Shown here: one piece after another, positions 59,119 to 64,000 of the stretch
Numbering within the stretch: position 1 is the stretch's first letter
How the letters are laid out: every line of letters begins with the position of its first letter
Assembly (NCBI GenBank): GCA_023374025.1
Contig: SIJG01000122.1
Location: 132,854 to 196,853 of the forward strand
Length of the DNA stretch: 64,000 nucleotides
Reading direction: 5' to 3'
From: Heterodera schachtii
Lineage: Eukaryota > Nematoda > Chromadorea > Rhabditida > Heteroderidae
Translations under genes and position numbers: made by a program
Notes under the pieces: model-generated
The model's database searches: none
Told to the model about the DNA's origin: nothing
The model's input: the letters and a program-made list of their open reading frames with translations, nothing else

Positions 59119-62100
59119 TATTTTTAAATAATTATAGGGTTTTATGAATTTTTGATGTAAAGAAATTTTAACAAGAAAATATTTTTTATGAAGGTTTAAA
59201 TATGGATATATCATAAAATTTATTTAAAATGCTAATCTCGAAATCATGCGAAATACCTCGAATAAAAGGCTAAAAACTTTTATATGAAATAGTAAAAAAG
59301 ACCTAAACTTTTTATACTAATTAAAGATGCTAAAGACCACGTAAACAAAACATTTTATATTTGTTCAAACACCTTTGTCAAAAATACATAACTCAAATAA
59401 AGTTAAAATAATTTATGTTCAAAACATAATATAAATTTAAATATTATTAAAAATGAGTATATAATTTGCAATGGACCAAAAATTTATCAGTATTAATCTA
59501 TACTAAACAATAAAGAAATCATACAATCTAATAAATAATTAGCAATTTTTACAATAGTTAATGTTAAATCAATAAGTATTATTTTAATAATAATGGGGAA
59601 GAACATCGTTTTATAATGAAGAAAGCGGGAGGGACAAGGAACCAAATAAAGATACACTTTTAATTGAAAATGATAAGCAAACAATTTAAATAAAATAAAA
59701 TAAATCAATAATATAAAGGATAGTTCCGAATTTATAATAAAGTGTTTGTAGGGATAACAAAATTTTTACAAGAATATAGCAATAATAATATAACGCAAAG
59801 TAATTTTAATTTTGTATTTTTAAACGATCGAAGAAATTTAACTGTTGGCTTTAAAAATGATATATATTTTAATTACACATAATTTATTTACATTCCAAAT
59901 AAAGAAAGAAGAAAAAAATTATTTCATCATTTACTTTAATATGCTCAAAATAGTTAAATATTTATGATGAATTAAAATTGAATGAAGAGTTCATCATTGG
60001 AATGCAGATTTGATTAAATAATCCGATTTTTAAAATTTAAATTTTATTAAAAATAAAGAAGAGGCAAAAATGACTGACTTAATCAAGATATAAACATTTT
60101 CGTTTATTTAAATTTAGGGTCTAAATAGGGGTGAAAAAATTTATTACAAAATAAATAAATTTCATTTTTTTTAAAATAGCAAAAAAAACATTTTGTTTTA
60201 TATAAAATTCGTTTTTCAACTATTTTTTCTTTTTAATAAATATGAAATAACAAAAATTTAAAAATAACGAGTCGAACAAATTTAAGAAATTATAAATTTT
60301 TCTTTCCAATAAAATATTCTAAAATATTAAATCAGGGCCCGATCAGCATAGTTGACTTTAATGCGTATAGATAAAAAACTTTACAAAATAAATAGTGAGA
60401 ATTAAATAATAAGTTTGTTCCATAGCGAAGAATAATTAATTTAAAAAAAATAAACTAAACTAATGTTAACATAAGGAACACTGTTCACCATCGAAAAAAC
60501 ATAACCCGTGCAGGAGTATTATAATAGAAATGTAAATAAAACATTAAAGTTATAAATCCTATTAAATGTTTATAATTATAACAAATTTATATAATTCCAT
60601 ACAATAAAAGAATATAACAAATTCGATAAAAAAAAGTTAGCTAATTCCTAAATTAAGACTGAAACAAAGTGAATAACACCCGATAAATTAAAAACATTGT
60701 TAAAACAAATGAGAATTGATTATTATAAAAAATCTGAAGAAGATGATAATTAAAAATAAGTTATCAAAATTGATCCTTTAAATTTTATTAGATGTAATCG
60801 GTTTAATGAAAAATAAAAGAAATTTACAGAAATTTACAAGAATTAAAATATAGGCTAAAAAACAATAAAAATGATGTCGTAATTAGCGTCAGAAAAAAGA
60901 TAAACAATTTACATCAACATTTTTATCTAATTGTTGAAAAAATGCCATAAATTAACTTTACCTAAAATACATTATATATTAATAATTATGATATTTATGA
61001 ATAACTATTTTTAATGTAAAAACTATAAAATTTTAGGTAAAAATAAAATTAAAATAGAACATCTATTAGAACATTATTTTAGTTTTTGAGGTTATAACTT
61101 TTCAAGGTTTCAATTATATGAAAAAATATTAATAAAATATAAATTTTTAATTTCTTCAATAAAGAAATATTTAAAAATTAACAACCAACAAATCTAATCT
61201 ATGATTATCTATTTTTAGAGGATGCATTTGGTCACAATGCCCGCAATGATGTTATAAAATGTTGTTTTTTTCTATCTAATTATTTAATAGCATATGAGAT
61301 TTCTAAAAAATTTAGAATCAACTTTCAATATACACAAAACCTATCACTTCTTTAAAAAAAGTTAAATAATTAGTGAACATAAAAACTTTGTTTGACACCA
61401 ATGTTTCAAGATTTGTAGTATGATAGATAGTATAAACATATTGATTGTAATCCTCTAAAAAATAGGATAATTTATTAAAAACTTTTTTTTTAATTTCAGA
61501 TTGAAATTAATTACTTTAAAATTCAGCAGTTTATAAATAATCAAGACAAAAAAGCTCAAAATTGGCCAAATATGGGCTAAAAACTGCCAAAATATATCTT
61601 ATAACCCTAAAAAATTCCGAAAAATGTATTTATATTCAATATTTGCTTAAATAAACTTAAAAAATACAATAAACAACCAAAAATGGCTTTAAATATAAAA
61701 ATGCAAATTTTTTATTGTCGTCCGTTGTATAAAAACACCTCCAAGTTTGCCAATTTCAAAAAAAATTCGCATTTAAAAAAAAAGTAAAGTTCGCAAAAAA
61801 AGGTGAAAATATTTTTTGCCAAAAATGGCCGAAATATGGACTAAAAAGGCAAAAATGGCGAAATATGAATTTATTCTCGAAAACTCTCAAAATATGGATT
61901 TATATGGATTAAAAATCTTCACCAAATCAAAAAAATTTTTTATAAATAAATGCAGTTACTAATCGGTGCAAATATAAGTAAAATTTATAAAAGAATGTAG
62001 CAATTAGCCAAAAAAAGTTTTAATGAACATTTCACTTAAATAACAGAAACTATATATAATCAAAAATGATGCTAAAATAATAAGAAAAGAAATACGTGTA

Positions 62101-63160
62101 TAAAAGGAAACGATGTCATTAAAAAATTCATTAGAATGTAATAGTCAAAGGAATAATGAATTTCATGCTAGATTAAGTTTCGTTACTGATCGAAAAGTCA
62201 ATTAACCAGATGTTCAGAGCACTCCTTACTAGAGTTCCATAATTCGAAAATGGCTTGAAAATAGGGTAAATTTGGGAAAAAATTCCTAGGAGGCTTTAAA
62301 TATTTTTGGGTGGGTTATAGATGAATATGATTGACAGAAAGAGTAAAAAATTTGCTACAAACACAAAAGCTGAGATCTCTCTCTACATTCTGTGTGCTGA
62401 GAATTTAGGATGAAGCAATAAACACACTGGGACCTCTTCAATCACGAAATTAAAGTTTTTTTTTTTCAAAAAAAAATAATAAACAAAAAAATATGATTAT
62501 TATTTATTGTTGTTGAACGCGATTAATCAAATAAAGACAACTAAAAGAACCTCATCATATTTTTTTCCTCCAGATGAGATAAATTTTACTTTACTCAAAG
62601 TTGACCACGCAACAAACAAAAATAAACATAAAAAGGCGGAAAATATGCTGCAACAATTACCTTTATTATAGATAAATGGAGCATGATGCCCAAGACGTGT
62701 CCGTGGGTTTTCCGAATGAAACTTGGTGGGCGGATAGAGCATCCATGGATTTTTTGCTAAGTAAATTATCAAAAAGTTGTTTATGATATAAGACTTATTT
62801 TAATTCTTTTAAGATTATTTTATACATAAAATACTCAATAAAAATATTAGCTAAAAATTTTTTTTCAAATCGAAATGATATTTATTACAGCTATTGCATC
62901 TTTATGTTTAATTTATTTTTTTAAACTTTATCTGAAGAAAATTAAAATAAAGATTTTGTTTCAATATTTTTAATAATTAATATGTGTAAAAAACAAAAAT
63001 AAAACTTGGCACTCGTGCTTAAATTGGGCCAAGATACTAATTTATATGTCTTACATTTTTTTTATTTTCCTACAACTTGGCAGTATTTAAGAAACGACCC
63101 AGCACCGAAATTTTCTAATTTATAAACAAAAACAAACAACAAGTAGATTTAATTAAAAAA

Positions 63161-64000
63161 ACTGAAAAAGATAAGTTGTTAAACTTTGAAGATAAATTTA
63201 AATAAGAACAATTAATGCTAGAAAATTTACCCAGCAATAAAATATTATGAAAGTTTAGGGAAAAACACAAATTTAAAAAAAAAATCAAAATGCCGATTAG
63301 CATAAATAATTTTTTTGTTTGGATTTCGATTCTTGAAAGCATGGTAAATGTGATGAAATTTAAAAGGAAACAATCCTTTATTTTGCAAAAAAAAAAAAAA
63401 AGAAAAAAAGAAATACATTAAATTTCTAAAAAACAATTAAATTTTTATTAATTTGAATCTTCCTGATAAGTCATTACAGCAATTTTTCATATTGAACTTT
63501 GCTTTAAGAGCGTATGATTTTTGAAAACTTAAATCTGCAAAGATAAGTAAAATATTATTAGAAAATACTAAATTCCTCTATTTATAAAATTACAGCAGAA
63601 GTTAAAGCTTAAAAATGAACTTTTTCTGTTCAATTTAGACCAGTAGAATATTCGAATATGGCATTAAATCTTACTTATCTTTGGACCTCGTTCAGACTCG
63701 GCCCTCCAAGAATTCGTCTATTAGGTATTAAAATTTTTCTCATAATATTTTTAAAATCCTAATTTTGCTCTATTAATTAATCTTTTCTCTGTCTCTATAT
63801 CTATTTTCTTTATCTTTAAATCAGTGTTGAAAAATACCCACCCCGAAAATGAACATTTCAACTTTATCAACTCTAACTCTTTAAATAGTTTTCCACTGGG
63901 ATGTATATCTTGCCTGAAAAATGGCAACACATTATCGATAATAATGGCGGGTATTTCGAATCATTATTGTGGTTTTATGAATTATATTAAAAAAAATAAA
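63161..64000. other. A+T-rich non-coding DNA at the window end
   Basis: No gene recognised. 63755-63860 resembles 21415-21510 (landmarks TTTTGCTCTAT, CTGTCTCTATATCT, CGAAAATGAA). Confidence 0.55.

Larger units (their letters stand above)
56754..63160 (+). repeat. 6.4-kb tandem duplication, copy B
   Basis: Second copy of 50372-56753. It begins with the right half of the foldback element (56754 to about 57392), which here has no left half. It ends at TTTAATTAAAAAAA near 63160, where copy A joins copy B instead. Confidence 0.95.

Overview
The window looks like a very A+T-rich nuclear contig from a tylenchid (plant-parasitic type) nematode. The best organism clue is a spliced gene at 1831-3136 on the minus strand. 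Its protein matches, from memory, the large F-box-like family expanded in Globodera, Heterodera and Meloidogyne, and its introns are very short (51-61 nt). No database search was run, so genus and family names rest on recalled motifs.

Apart from that gene, which carries two frameshifts, I see no intact host gene. The rest is A+T-rich DNA with mobile elements that stand out as islands of higher G+C or recognisable coding sequence. From left to right: 1-1830 low-complexity DNA with dispersed repeat pieces; 1831-3136 the F-box-like gene; 3491-3956 a TA-flanked inverted-repeat element with a G+C-rich hairpin; 11928-12351 a foldback element with a 9-bp target duplication; 14162-20860 a three-level nest (hAT-type element, split by a Ty3/gypsy retrotransposon, itself split by an inverted-repeat element carrying spliced gene exons); 20873-21083 a 14-bp minisatellite; 24478-24736 a second gypsy remnant on the minus strand; 28032-34842 two huge palindromes placed end to end, the first around a CR1-like reverse transcriptase; 35462-38910 a decayed BEL/Pao retrotransposon; 43263-44215 and 47512-47698 two hAT-type elements with GGGACC repeats; 49760-51011 a foldback element with 26-bp tandem repeats in its arms; 50372-63160 a 6.4-kb tandem duplication starting inside that foldback.

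Nothing here forms an operon or pathway. The genes are parasites and relics: every retrotransposon is broken by frameshifts, stops, deletions or rearrangement, and the DNA elements are short and non-autonomous. The most unusual points are the paired palindromes, the captured multi-exon gene tail in the innermost nested element, and a set of foldback elements that share terminal tips, 9-bp target duplications and a related internal core. The palindromes and the tandem duplication could be genuine or could be assembly artefacts; read-level data would decide.
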